This document shows positions 17,865 to 26,912 of a stretch of 64,000 nucleotides of DNA, in pieces. The notes below the pieces were generated by a model. The model ran no database searches. It was not told the origin of the DNA and saw only the letters and a list, made by a program, of their open reading frames with translations. The stretch's first letter is position 1, and every line of letters begins with the position of its first letter. Source of the DNA: Nostoc edaphicum CCNP1411. GTDB lineage: Bacteria > Cyanobacteriota > Cyanobacteriia > Cyanobacteriales > Nostocaceae. The stretch lies in contig NZ_CP054698.1 in NCBI RefSeq assembly GCF_014023275.1, positions 3,286,001 through 3,350,000 on the forward strand. Reading direction: 5' to 3'. Made by a program: the position numbers and the translations under genes.

Positions 17865-19394
17865 ATGTCTTACGTCTCCCTGCTGAAAAATATACCAGAT
17901 ATCTTAAGCCAGCCAATTGGGATAGCAGCTATAGCTTCTCTTGGCATTCACGGTGCGATCGCGATGATTGTGCCATTGATGCCTATGGAGTCTAACAAGC
18001 CCAAAGAAACAGCATCATCCAAAACAGTCGGACTTTTGGCATTGAGCCAAGCCGACCAGAATCGGTTGCCCCAAAGCACTCCCCAAATTGGTTTACAACA
18101 ACTTCCTCCAATAGCGCCACTTTCTGCTCCAAACTTTAGTGCCCAAACTGGATTACCTCCATTAGCGCCACCGCCATCCAGTCAGCTAGTACTGCCTCCG
18201 CTACCCCCATCATCGAATAACTATCAAGTCTCCTCTTTGCCTACAAGGCAGTCTTTGCGGATGATTCCTAGTAATAATTTGCGATTTGACGCCTCTAAAT
18301 TTGACAGTTCTAAATTCAATACTGGCGCCAGATTCTCTCCATCGGTTCCTAGCGTGAGTGACAGTGGCAGCAAATACGAGCCACCTAAGCCCCTAGCTGT
18401 AAATAGGTTGCCAGAATTGCAGTCGCAACAAGTACCTGATGATATTCTGCGGAATGCCCAATCTCCAAACTTATCTAACACTGCCCCCATTGCAACAGCA
18501 CAGGTAAATACGACTGCACAAATGACGCCATCGGCGAATGATGCGTCCAAAATAACTCAAAATCAGCTGATAAATTCTCTAAAACAAGCTCCAAGGAGTG
18601 GGAATACTTTAATCGGAACTAGGGTAAGCACATCCCAGACAGCCAATTTATCGTTGAAGGGAACTCAACAGACAATTGCACAGCTAGACTCTTACGCAAA
18701 CCTGAGAAAAGAAGTCCAGCAAGAATACCCTAACGCTGAACAAAAATCAGTCATCCGCCAAATATTACCCACAGATAAGCCGAATCTTGAAGGTGCTGTT
18801 TTGGGCGTATTAGTGGTAGATGCTGATGGCAAGGTCTTAGATATCAAATTTCAAGACAAGTTAGTTTCCCCTGAATTGCAATCAAAAGCAAGAGAATACT
18901 TTAATAAGCAATCCCCCAAGGGAGATAAACAAATCAGTTCCTATCCCTTTAACCTCGTTTTCCAAAACAACACTAGCAATAGCACTGGGGCTACTCAAGA
19001 GCAAAAGCCCTCGTCATTATCTGCACCGGGAGTCAATAACAATCAGCTTATTACCCCCTTACCAGCAGCTACTTCTAAACCATTCCCTGATCTGCAAATC
19101 AGAAATAACCAGCCCAAACCTACATCGACAGGTACTCTCAAACCATTAGCTGCACCAGGAGTTAATAGCAATCAGCCTGAGTTAGCACCCACAACTACTC
19201 CCAAACCATTATCTGAACTACGAATCAGAAATAATCAGCCCACACCTTCATCAACATCTACCACTTCCGAACCATTAGTGCTGCCGAGAGTAAATAGTGG
19301 TCAGGCTACATCCTCTACTGAATCTGATCAAAAATTAGTAGAACGGTTGCGCGAAGTGAAAGAAAACAGGCAAAAGTCTAATCCAGAAAAATAA
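17865..19394 (+). CDS. TonB-like energy-transducer family protein
   Basis: The 509-residue product has one N-terminal membrane segment (about 17-40), a long Pro/Gln/Ser-rich periplasmic spacer, and at about residues 280-365 a TonB C-terminal-like module (LEGAVLGVLVVDADGKVLDIKF ... YPFNLVFQ). After that comes an unusual 140-residue tail of degenerate repeats (IRNNQPKPTS, APGVNSNQPE types). Classical TonB ends with the receptor-binding domain, so the extra tail is odd. It would span the periplasm; no ExbB/ExbD or receptor gene is adjacent. Followed by a terminator. Confidence 0.72.
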   Translation: MSYVSLLKNIPDILSQPIGIAAIASLGIHGAIAMIVPLMPMESNKPKETASSKTVGLLALSQADQNRLPQSTPQIGLQQLPPIAPLSAPNFSAQTGLPPLAPPPSSQLVLPPLPPSSNNYQVSSLPTRQSLRMIPSNNLRFDASKFDSSKFNTGARFSPSVPSVSDSGSKYEPPKPLAVNRLPELQSQQVPDDILRNAQSPNLSNTAPIATAQVNTTAQMTPSANDASKITQNQLINSLKQAPRSGNTLIGTRVSTSQTANLSLKGTQQTIAQLDSYANLRKEVQQEYPNAEQKSVIRQILPTDKPNLEGAVLGVLVVDADGKVLDIKFQDKLVSPELQSKAREYFNKQSPKGDKQISSYPFNLVFQNNTSNSTGATQEQKPSSLSAPGVNNNQLITPLPAATSKPFPDLQIRNNQPKPTSTGTLKPLAAPGVNSNQPELAPTTTPKPLSELRIRNNQPTPSSTSTTSEPLVLPRVNSGQATSSTESDQKLVERLREVKENRQKSNPEK

Positions 19395-19436
19395 TCACCA
19401 GTGGGTGGTTTTGGATTAATAAACAAGCTAGAAGCC

Positions 19437-19474
19437 ATGAATGATAAAAATTGTAAATTTATCATTCATTTTTA
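19437..19474 (+). terminator. Rho-independent terminator of the TonB-like gene
   Basis: ATGAATGATAAA (19437-19448) is inverted at 19458-19469 and followed by a T-run. Confidence 0.8.
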
Positions 19475-19493
19475 GGGTTTCGTTTTTAGCAGT

Positions 19494-19521
19494 TGACGAA
19501 CTGGCGATCGCTAGTTCGTCA
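19494..19521. repeat. HIP1-centred perfect-arm palindrome
   Basis: TGACGAACT and AGTTCGTCA flank a GGCGATCGCT core, so the HIP1 octamer GCGATCGC sits at the centre of a 28-base palindrome. Confidence 0.75.
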
Positions 19522-19815
19522 TATAAAAATGGGATTTGATTCCTGAACTAACTTACGTAGTGAGGGATAGGAAATAAGAAAGAAAAAAGATTTGTACTCA
19601 ATACTTGTCGGTTAAGGGGGAAAGGGGAAGGTGGGGCCCCCTCTAGGGATAAGGGGCGGGGGGAAAGGGAAATTAAAACCTTTAACCCAAACCCAGTAAC
19701 CCTTTCCCAAAACCAAACCTTGGGTTCAAAATGCTTAACCGAGTAGTATTGGATGTGTACTAAGTTTTTTTACGCAATCAAATAGAATTTATATATAAAA
19801 GAATACTCAACTAAA

Positions 19816-19880
19816 TTCTTGTGGGGTGAGTGTTTGCCCGCCCGTAGCCTAAAGCTAGCAAGATGCTTACCCCACAAGAA
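19816..19880. repeat. Inverted-repeat element
   Basis: TTCTTGTGGGGT (19816-19827) is inverted at 19869-19880 around a 41-base centre containing GCCCGCCCGTAG. It resembles a common Nostoc intergenic repeat. Confidence 0.6.
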
Positions 19881-19897
19881 CTAGACGGTATGCTAAT

Positions 19898-20242
19898 TTA
19901 CCAGCCTTGTTCTGCATTTTGAAATACGTAAGCAGCTACCTCAAGAATATCCTCATGACTTAACTTGCCTTTAAAGGCAGGCATGGCATTTTTACCATTT
20001 TGTACTTGGTGGATAATTGCCTGGATTGAGTCGCTATCATAATTTTCTAAGTACTTTGACAATGCTTCCTTTTTCAAGGTTTTCTGGCTGATAAGGATGT
20101 TACCGCCACCTATATGGCAAGAAGCACAGTTAGCCTCAAAAATTTTAGCCCCATTAGATGGTTCGGCAGCGAGTGCTGGACTAATGAATGTCAATTTGAA
20201 TAGAGCGATCGCCGACAGTAAGATTAATAAAAGTATTCTCAA
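19898..20242 (-). CDS. petJ: Cytochrome c6
   Basis: The product has a signal peptide ending ALA, then a class I cytochrome c with heme motif CASCH and axial Met in KNAMPAF, ending EQGW; about 85 mature residues, as for cytochrome c6. It carries electrons from cytochrome b6f to photosystem I or oxidase in the thylakoid lumen. I prefer a TTG start at 20242 because GAGGAAA precedes it; a longer frame goes to a TTG at 20272 but its extra residues do not fit a signal peptide. Plastocyanin, the alternative carrier, is encoded next to it. Confidence 0.9.
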   Translation of the reverse strand: MRILLLILLSAIALFKLTFISPALAAEPSNGAKIFEANCASCHIGGGNILISQKTLKKEALSKYLENYDSDSIQAIIHQVQNGKNAMPAFKGKLSHEDILEVAAYVFQNAEQGW

Positions 20243-20319
20243 CAGAATTTCCTCGCAACAAGCCTCCAGCAAGAGTATAAACGTGATTAATCCCCGATTA
20301 AGTCAAATTTGATCAAAAT

Positions 20320-20394
20320 TGGCGGTAACTAGTTCACTCCTCCTCGCCACAGGTTGTTTAGCGTCTTAGGAGAAGATGGGACTCGTTACCGCCA
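20320..20394. promoter_or_regulatory. Long inverted repeat between petJ and petE
   Basis: TGGCGGTAAC (20320-20329) is inverted at 20385-20394 around a 55-base loop. It could be a terminator-like hairpin for petE transcription or a repeat; it lies directly upstream of petJ. Confidence 0.5.
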
Positions 20395-20483
20395 TTTATA
20401 CATTTTGTGCGTCACTCTAGGAGTGTGGCGTGTTGCCATGAGCTAATTTCACTGAGAAATCATCTTTGCCAACGACAATGTTT

Positions 20484-20903
20484 CTAGCCTTCGACAGTGA
20501 TTGTACCAACCATGCCAGCACCACGGTGGGGTTCGCAGTAGAAGGTGTAATCACCAGGTGTTGCGTCTGCGGGGAAGGTAGTTGTTTCCTTTTGACCAGG
20601 ACTCATCAACATCTTTTTATGAGACAGAGATTTCGCTAAATCAGCGCTCTTAGCGGGGTTTTTGGCAGCATCAAACACAACATTATGGGGAGGAACTTTA
20701 TTGTTCACCCATTCAATTGTGTCACCTGGTTTGATAGTCAACTTTTTCGGTTCAAATGCGAGCATTCCTTTATCGCTACCCAATTTCACCTGATAGGTTT
20801 CAGCCGAAGCACTGGGAGTAAAAACAGCAACGCTGCTAACAACTAAAAGGATTGTCAATACAGCTAAACTAAGGCGTCGCCAGCTTGCCGAAATTAATTT
20901 CAT
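20484..20903 (-). CDS. petE: Plastocyanin
   Basis: The 139-residue precursor has a twin-Arg-containing signal region and a cleavage site after ASA, followed by mature plastocyanin. The copper ligands are all present: His in PPHNVVFD and the Cys-His-Met set in CEPHRGAGM. It carries electrons from cytochrome b6f to photosystem I in the lumen when copper is available. The neighbouring petJ encodes the copper-independent substitute, and the two are expected to be reciprocally copper-regulated; I could not identify the operator. Confidence 0.97.
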   Translation of the reverse strand: MKLISASWRRLSLAVLTILLVVSSVAVFTPSASAETYQVKLGSDKGMLAFEPKKLTIKPGDTIEWVNNKVPPHNVVFDAAKNPAKSADLAKSLSHKKMLMSPGQKETTTFPADATPGDYTFYCEPHRGAGMVGTITVEG

Positions 20904-21186
20904 AGCTCTCTCCTAACATCTAATTTTTTTCCCTTTCTCTATTTTAAATAAAATCAACACCAAATATGACAATCTGTCATAGATACAATTTTTTTTTAAT
21001 AATGGGGAGCAATTTATGGCAAAAAGCTGTGCAATCAGTAATAAATACTAGACTGCCATAGCCCAAAAAGCCCGTGAATCAAGGTAAACAGTTAAATAAG
21101 AGATTTTTATTTTTTCTTTAGGAATATCATGGTTTTTCAAAATTTTTTGTGTGCCAAAAAGGAACATTTTGTGCTGTTGTGAAAAC

Positions 21187-21313
21187 TAGGGAATGGGGAA
21201 TGGGGAATGGGGAATGGGGAATGGGGAATGGGGAATGGGGAGAAGAGTTTTCCCCTCTGCCTCTTTTCAATTTCCAATGCCCAATGCCCAATTCCCAATG
21301 CCCAATTCCCAAT
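21187..21313. repeat. Heptamer tandem repeat tract
   Basis: About seven copies of GGGGAAT (21187-21242) are followed by CCCAATG/CCCAATT-type repeats (21277-21313). The two blocks can pair with each other. Typical Nostoc short tandem repeat in a spacer downstream of psbV. Confidence 0.85.
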
Positions 21314-21335
21314 GACTCAGTACTAATTCCGAGAT

Positions 21336-21824
21336 TTAGTAATAGATTTTTCCACCTCCCCACTTAGTACCAACAATTTTGGGTTGCAAGAGAATATGAC
21401 CAGCGATCGCTTCCAAGTCATCATCTGTCAGATTTCGCATTGCTGTGAAAATATCTGCACTTTTGATACTGGGATGTATTTCGGAAATTTCTTCTTCGCC
21501 GTCGTAAGTAGTAGGATTTTTCAGGTAATCCACCAAGCCTTCAACGTTATTACGGTTGGGTGTTGCCAGTGCCAAATCCTCTGGAGTTAGTCCCACGTTC
21601 TGGTTTGTTTTGGTAACTCCCCCAGCATGACATTGGGCGCAAGCGTAATTAAATAAGCGTTTGCCTTCTTTGACTTGTTTAAGGCTGAGTACGGTGACCT
21701 CACCTTCAGTATTTAATGGCACTGTTCGGGTAGCTTTGTCCAGTTCCACTGCTGTCGCGCTACCGACAAACAACTGAAACGAGAGTAAAACAGTGGCCAC
21801 AACAACGCCAATTAGTCTTCTAAA
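21336..21824 (-). CDS. psbV: Photosystem II cytochrome c-550
   Basis: The 162-residue precursor has a signal peptide ending ATA, then mature PsbV with heme motif CAQCH and the second axial His in EIHPSIK; the C-terminus GGKIYY is typical. It stabilises the oxygen-evolving complex on the luminal side of photosystem II. I chose ATG 21824 because AAGGGGAAAC lies just before it; the frame extends 19 codons upstream without a ribosome site. Confidence 0.96.
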   Translation of the reverse strand, partial: FRRLIGVVVATVLLSFQLFVGSATAVELDKATRTVPLNTEGEVTVLSLKQVKEGKRLFNYACAQCHAGGVTKTNQNVGLTPEDLALATPNRNNVEGLVDYLKNPTTYDGEEEISEIHPSIKSADIFTAMRNLTDDDLEAIAGHILLQPKIVGTKWGGGKIYY

Positions 21825-21960
21825 CATGTTTCCCCTTAAAAAAATTTTGACGCTCAACACAGCTAAGAAAGCGATTCTCAATCTCCAAGCTGCTAATTGC
21901 TAATGACTCATTGTTTTTTGCCATTAGCTACCAGTGATTAGCCAAAGCCGAGATCACCCT

Positions 21961-22176
21961 TCAGTTGACCTCGTTATCACCCACCAAGTCGCTAGTACCT
22001 TTTGGGTGTGTTTCAGACGATATTTGGGAAATAATTGCCTTTGCATCTTCTAACGCCAAACGGGTCTTTTGGTGTTTGTAGGCGATTCCCAGTTGGTTGC
22101 ACAGAGAAAACACTTTTTCTACAGGAATGCTGTAGTCGGCTGCTATCTCTGCGATCGATAGGTCTGCAAAACCCAT
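21961..22176 (-). CDS. Small IF-2 N-terminal-like protein
   Basis: The 71-residue product contains a short helix-turn-helix-like unit (IAADYSIPVEKVFSLCNQLGI) resembling the IF-2 N-terminal subdomain or a MerR-type helix pair. It lies upstream of psbV on the same strand with about 135 bases between, and may be co-transcribed. A nucleic-acid-binding role is inferred from the fold only. Its length and composition look real. Confidence 0.65.
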   Translation of the reverse strand: MGFADLSIAEIAADYSIPVEKVFSLCNQLGIAYKHQKTRLALEDAKAIISQISSETHPKGTSDLVGDNEVN

Positions 22177-22261
22177 AATGCTTGTTAACTAATAGATAGA
22201 GATTGAGTCTCTGTAATACCAATATCACGTTAGGAGTGCAATTTGTTGCCCAAAATACTGT

Positions 22262-22326
22262 TTAGGGAATGGGGCATTGGGCATGGGGCATTGGGAATGG
22301 GGCATGGGGCATGGGGTATTGGGCAG
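22262..22326. repeat. GGGCATT/GGGGCAT tandem repeat tract
   Basis: Imperfect heptamers of the GGGCATT type fill this short spacer downstream of the ABC permease. Confidence 0.8.
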
Positions 22327-22358
22327 GGGAAGAATTTTTAACTCTTGACTAATGACTA

Positions 22359-23195
22359 TTAACCTTTTCCCCCGGTAAAGGTGACGCTTTGAATAAAGTA
22401 ACGGTTAAAAAAGGCGTAAATACCTAAAGCGGGCAGAGTGAAGACCATAGAAGCCGCCATAATGTAGTTCCAATAGCTGATGTATTGACCTTTAAAGGTG
22501 TTCAGCCCCAAGGGAAGGGTAAACATTTCTGGGTCAAATAAGATAACTATAGGCAGCAAAAAATTATTCCAACTCCCCATGAATACAAACACTGCCTGCG
22601 CTGCTAGTGCTGGTTTTGCCAAAGGTAAGACAATATATCGAAAAATTCCAAAGGTATTTAAGCCATCCAGTTGCGCTGCTTCTTCTAGTTCTTTAGGAAA
22701 ATTAACAAAAAACTGCCGCATCATAAAAATAAAAGTGGCATTGACCATGCTAGGTACAATCATGCCTTGGTAAGAATTCAGCCAGCCGATCGCTTTCAAA
22801 ATCAAAAATGTTGGAATCAGGGTGATTTGCGCTGGTACTGCCAGCACAGCCAAAATCAGGAAGAACCAAAAGCGTTTGCCTACAAAGCGCAGTCTTGCCA
22901 AGGCATAACCAGCCATTGAGTTTAATAACAAGTTTAAAAGCGTGACGCTAATGGCGATCGCCACACTGTTGAACAACCAGCGCCAAAATAGCGGTTCTTG
23001 AAGAAAGATTTGCTTGTAGTTATCGAGAGTAAAATTCTTGGGGAGAAAGTTGGGTTCACCACTGACAATCTCTGTTAGCGGCTTAAATGATGCTGAAAGT
23101 GCCCAGAGAAATGGAATTAGGGTAATGATGGCATAGAGTGTCAGCAAGACATACAACAGGGCTTTGAGCCAGGATAAGCCAGAGATGTTAGTCAA
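22359..23195 (-). CDS. Sugar ABC transporter permease, MalG type
   Basis: The 278-residue product has six membrane segments and the EAA loop (EEAAQLDGLNTFGIFRYIVLPL, about residues 172-193) that contacts the ATPase. It belongs to the carbohydrate-uptake CUT1 family, cytoplasmic membrane. It overlaps the upstream MalF-type gene by four bases (ATGA), so translation is coupled. The matching solute-binding gene lies 6 kb away at 29378-30637; no ATPase gene is present, as is common when a shared one serves several importers. Confidence 0.92.
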   Translation of the reverse strand: MTNISGLSWLKALLYVLLTLYAIITLIPFLWALSASFKPLTEIVSGEPNFLPKNFTLDNYKQIFLQEPLFWRWLFNSVAIAISVTLLNLLLNSMAGYALARLRFVGKRFWFFLILAVLAVPAQITLIPTFLILKAIGWLNSYQGMIVPSMVNATFIFMMRQFFVNFPKELEEAAQLDGLNTFGIFRYIVLPLAKPALAAQAVFVFMGSWNNFLLPIVILFDPEMFTLPLGLNTFKGQYISYWNYIMAASMVFTLPALGIYAFFNRYFIQSVTFTGGKG

Positions 23196-24100
23196 ATTCG
23201 TTCACCTCCAAAAAGTCGCCGCTGAATCAAAGTGATGGCAATAATCACTGCTGCCAACAAAAATGCGATCGCAGCTGCATATCCCATTTGTAAATTCCGA
23301 AACACAGCCTGATAAATCAGCAGCACCACAGTTAAGGTAGCGTTGTTTGGCCCGCCAGTACCGCCAGAGAAGATGTAAGACTGGTCAAAAAGTTGAAAAG
23401 TCCCAATTACCCCCACTGTTGCCACAAAGAAGGTTACAGGCTTAAGTAAGGGAAGAGTAATGTGGATAAATTGCTGCCATCCATTTGCACCATCAAGTTC
23501 CGCGGCCTCGTAAAGTGTTTGGGGTATATCCTGTAACGCCGCCAGATAAATCACCATGAAAAACGGTGCGGTTGACCAAATGTTCATGATCATAATGCCT
23601 TTGAGCGCAACTGCTGGATCACCCAACCAGTTATAAGTAGGTAGCCCCGCAAAAGCGAGAAAATCATTTAGTAGCCCATCAGTGTTATAAATCCACATAA
23701 AGATGAGTGTCAGCACTGCTGAAGAAGTGACTGTCGGCAAAAAATAGAGGATACGCCACCAGTTTTTACCGCGAATTCCAGAATTCAGAGTTACCGCCAG
23801 AATTAAAGCCAGGATAGTTTGAGTTGGCACAACAATAGCTACATATTCGGCTGTGTTTCTCAAAGCAATCCAAACTCTTTCATCTTCAGCTAATCGCGTG
23901 AAGTTCCGAAAACCAATGAATTCGTACTCAATACCGCCAAGAAGTTGAACTTTTTGCAAGGAAAGAAAAACGGCGTAGAGAATGGGTAGGACTACAAAAG
24001 TTCCTAAAACTAGAATGGTGGGCATCATAAACATATACCCAGACAAGTCTTCGGTGATATTCCACCTGGGGTTAATCCGCCGTCTGTTGATTTCAAACAC
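23192..24100 (-). CDS. Sugar ABC transporter permease, MalF type
   Basis: The 302-residue product has six membrane segments and the EAA loop (YEAAELDGANGWQQFIHITL) of CUT1 permeases. It pairs with the MalG-type permease encoded directly downstream. The substrate is probably an oligosaccharide or compatible solute; the sequence alone does not say which. The MITE-like element at 24168-24315 lies just upstream of its start, in the promoter region. Confidence 0.92.
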   Translation of the reverse strand: MFEINRRRINPRWNITEDLSGYMFMMPTILVLGTFVVLPILYAVFLSLQKVQLLGGIEYEFIGFRNFTRLAEDERVWIALRNTAEYVAIVVPTQTILALILAVTLNSGIRGKNWWRILYFLPTVTSSAVLTLIFMWIYNTDGLLNDFLAFAGLPTYNWLGDPAVALKGIMIMNIWSTAPFFMVIYLAALQDIPQTLYEAAELDGANGWQQFIHITLPLLKPVTFFVATVGVIGTFQLFDQSYIFSGGTGGPNNATLTVVLLIYQAVFRNLQMGYAAAIAFLLAAVIIAITLIQRRLFGGERI

Positions 24101-24167
24101 TACTGAACCTCCATCTAATCTCGCACTAACCCGACTGTAGCGATGGGTCGCGCATGATTATTTATCG

Positions 24168-24315
24168 TACTGGCGTGGCAAGGCTAAAATGTTGCAAAAA
24201 AATTGTAGGTTGGGTGAAGGCTTTGCGTAACCCAACATCCTGAATATATGTTGGGTTGCGCTCCGCTCCACCCAACCTACGTCTAATGCACTATTTTAAG
24301 CTTGCCACGCTAGTA
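24168..24315. mobile_element. MITE-like element with nested inverted repeats
   Basis: The ends TACTGGCGTGGCAAGGCTAA and its counterpart (inverted at about 24293-24315) form terminal repeats of roughly 22 bases with three or four mismatches. Inside, GTAGGTTGGGTG/CACCCAACCTAC-type arms and AACCCAACA/TGTTGGGTT form a second palindrome. It has no ORF and is 148 bases long. It could move through a transposase encoded elsewhere. Confidence 0.65.
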
Positions 24316-24408
24316 CTCTCGGACAAAAATAAAGACATTGCTTGTGTGAGTTAGCTGGAGATGTAAGTTAGGGAACTATATATTTAGTTTCCTTGGGATG
24401 CTCACAAA

Positions 24409-26859
24409 ATGTCATATACAGACTACTTACGTACAATTAAAAGTAAACTCCAGAGAACTGGTAAAACTCAAAAAAGCCTACGGGTCAAAACTATCATAGA
24501 ACAGTTTGGCTACCAGCGTAGAAGTCAATCATTCATAGATGATTTTAATACTGCTCTTGATGAATTGGGGCTTTGTGCAAATCCTCGGTTGGATTTGCAT
24601 ATTCCGTTAGATACAAAAATAGCTATTTCTATTAAAGGTGTAGAACCAATAAATGAAGTTGCTGAATCTCAATCTATTTCAGCCAAACTAAAAGAGGCAA
24701 TTTCAGTCAAACACGATTTTTTCTACTACTTGTTTGATTTTGGCTCTGAACAAGAATATGAACGATTCCAGGCATGTTTAGATTCTCACCAGCCAGTAGG
24801 TATTTTTTTAATTCCACAAGTAGAAGATTTCTTCTCTGATATTGTTGTCAAAATCTTTAATTATGAATTAATTAGAAAATATCAGTATGGCGGCTATAAT
24901 AGTATACCAAAAGCTGTCGCTAGGAAAATTCCTAGCAGTATTGCCTCAGAAGATAAAGATTGTGAAGATGAACAAGAAAATCCTATCTCTGATGCTAGTA
25001 TTTTTCAGTTTTATCGCTCAACCATGACCAGTATTATACTTGGCAACACTGGTTTAGAATTGCTTGATTCTGAAAAATTTGATCAGCAGTTTGAACAGAT
25101 ATCACTATATGCAAATAAATATAATTCTGAACAGTTTTTCATTTTATTTCATTGTCCATCGGTATTAGAAATCCAAGCTCATCAGCAAGAAGATGCTTTA
25201 GGATACTTAGTAGATAGAGTTGCCAGTAAAATTCCTTTTACTTTTACTCTCAGGTGTAAATATCCAAATGAAGTCTCTATTGAACATAAAGAGGAAGTAT
25301 ACGCCCATTTTCGTCTCCTGCTGGAACTTCCGTATTATGAAATAGAGGAAGATGATGCATCTTTGCAAGATTACTTTCTAGAATTACAAAAAGCCCAGAT
25401 ACAGGCTGAGTCACAGTTATTACTGAAGATGAAAGCTGAACATTTTTACACCCTGAAGTGGCAACAGGAAAGTAAAGAATATATCTATCTCAAATATTTT
25501 GCTATTAAAACATTGGAAAGTATCGGATATGGATTGTCTAATATCGGCTGTGAAGTTGAGTTTACCTCCAGAGATGAGGAAACAATAGATGAAAATACAT
25601 CGGATGATGATGAAGAGTACCAAAGTGAAATCATAGAAGTCTATGTAAAAAATCAGGTGTTGATTGAGATAGAAACTCTCAAATATCAAGAATTTCAGGA
25701 TAATAATCTCTTTTTAGATTCAATTAAAAGAGTTTTGAGAAAATCAAAAGTATGGCCAAATAAACTCGAAAGTATTTGGTTAGTAATCCCCGGTTTTGAG
25801 ATAGCACGCAACTATTACCAACTGAAAAAAGCTAAAGAAATATTAGAATATAAATTTTCTGGATATTATGGCGATCGCTTCCAAGTTGTAATCATGGCTC
25901 CTGATTATGAAAAACACCAATTAGTCCCAGTATCATTTGATTCTATCAACTATCCATCTTTTGAGTATGTGGCTCAAAAACCTAGTTTAGTCCAAGCATA
26001 TCCAACTACTAACCGCGTCAAAGAATTTAAGCTTGACTTTAGCCAAGTACAAGGGCTAAAGGAAGAAAAAGAAAAACTAACTAGACTCCTGAAGCTGCAA
26101 TCTAAAGGATACAAAAGTTCAATTGGTGGAATTCTTTTTTATGGCTTACCGGGATGTGGTAAAACTTTACTAGCAAATGCCTTTGCTAATGAGTCGGGAA
26201 GATATTTCTTTAAGTTCTCTCCTGCCGATATTATCAGTGTTTGGATCGGGCAAAGTCAAAAGAATATTCGCGATATCTTTGCTCAAGCTAAGAAAAAGTC
26301 TCCTTCACTTTTATTCATTGATGAATTAGACAGTATTGGATTTAATCGTAACAATGACAACGCACATACAGACCAAAAAGCAACTATCAACCAATTACTC
26401 ATAGAACTAAATAATCTCCAAAATAGTGATGTAATTGTCATTGCTGCTACTAATTATTTGAGTGGCATTGATAGTGCTTTGAAGCGTTCTGGTAGATTGG
26501 ATTGGAAGATTCCTGTTTTTCCACCCGATCAAGTGGAAAGAATGGATTTGTTCAAACACTACCTGTCCAAAATTGATATGAATCAGCTAGTTAACTTTGA
26601 AATTCTGGCAGATAAAAGTGGGAGATTTACTTCATCAGATATTGAGTTGGTTTGTCGGGAAGTTAGAAATGCTATTCTTCTAGAAGAAATTAGTTCAGCT
26701 TTAACAACTTCAGATGTGATTACTTACATCAACAATCTGCAAGACGGCGGCTTAAGTCTTAACGAGGGACAAGTCAAAGACTTTTTAGAAGAGTGTAGGA
26801 GAATGAGTGTAAAAAATCCTAAGTTAGAAACTCTGAAATTAGAATGGGGATTGTATTAG
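24409..26859 (+). CDS. Orphan AAA+ ATPase with a large unknown N-terminal region
   Basis: The C-terminal third is an AAA+ domain: Walker A GLPGCGKT (about residues 580-587), Walker B LLFIDELDS (about 633-641), sensor region AATN and arginine-finger region LKRSGRLD, closest in style to FtsH/VPS4-like ATPases. No peptidase motif follows. The first 540 residues are unfamiliar: a winged-helix-like start (residues 25-55), an acidic linker near 385-400, and a strand pattern (EIIEVYVKNQVLIEIET) recalling a nuclease fold but without the usual Lys. Low GC compared with neighbours suggests transfer. Function unknown; possibly a defence or remodelling ATPase. Confidence 0.8.
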   Translation: MSYTDYLRTIKSKLQRTGKTQKSLRVKTIIEQFGYQRRSQSFIDDFNTALDELGLCANPRLDLHIPLDTKIAISIKGVEPINEVAESQSISAKLKEAISVKHDFFYYLFDFGSEQEYERFQACLDSHQPVGIFLIPQVEDFFSDIVVKIFNYELIRKYQYGGYNSIPKAVARKIPSSIASEDKDCEDEQENPISDASIFQFYRSTMTSIILGNTGLELLDSEKFDQQFEQISLYANKYNSEQFFILFHCPSVLEIQAHQQEDALGYLVDRVASKIPFTFTLRCKYPNEVSIEHKEEVYAHFRLLLELPYYEIEEDDASLQDYFLELQKAQIQAESQLLLKMKAEHFYTLKWQQESKEYIYLKYFAIKTLESIGYGLSNIGCEVEFTSRDEETIDENTSDDDEEYQSEIIEVYVKNQVLIEIETLKYQEFQDNNLFLDSIKRVLRKSKVWPNKLESIWLVIPGFEIARNYYQLKKAKEILEYKFSGYYGDRFQVVIMAPDYEKHQLVPVSFDSINYPSFEYVAQKPSLVQAYPTTNRVKEFKLDFSQVQGLKEEKEKLTRLLKLQSKGYKSSIGGILFYGLPGCGKTLLANAFANESGRYFFKFSPADIISVWIGQSQKNIRDIFAQAKKKSPSLLFIDELDSIGFNRNNDNAHTDQKATINQLLIELNNLQNSDVIVIAATNYLSGIDSALKRSGRLDWKIPVFPPDQVERMDLFKHYLSKIDMNQLVNFEILADKSGRFTSSDIELVCREVRNAILLEEISSALTTSDVITYINNLQDGGLSLNEGQVKDFLEECRRMSVKNPKLETLKLEWGLY

Positions 26860-26876
26860 CAGTAGGCTAACAAAAA

Positions 26877-26905
26877 TCGCGTAGGCGTAGCCCGTCGTAG
26901 ACATC
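26877..26905. repeat. Short interspersed repeat (GTAGGCGTAGCCCGTCGTAGAC)
   Basis: The 20-base core GTAGGCGTAGCCCGTCGTAG here recurs in inverse orientation at about 50671-50692. A typical small Nostoc repeat. Confidence 0.7.
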
Positions 26906-26912
26906 GTACCTT

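Larger units (their letters stand above)
19395..19897. other. Repeat-rich intergenic region between convergent genes
   Basis: This 503-base spacer separates the TonB-like gene from petJ. It holds the terminator (19437-19474), a HIP1-centred palindrome (19494-19521), a G-rich run (about 19615-19680) and an inverted repeat (19816-19880). No gene is evident. Confidence 0.6.

Noticed and set aside
21187..21313. Tandem G-rich repeats considered as a CRISPR array
   Set aside because: Units are seven bases with no spacers between, so it is a short tandem repeat. No CRISPR array is seen anywhere in the window.
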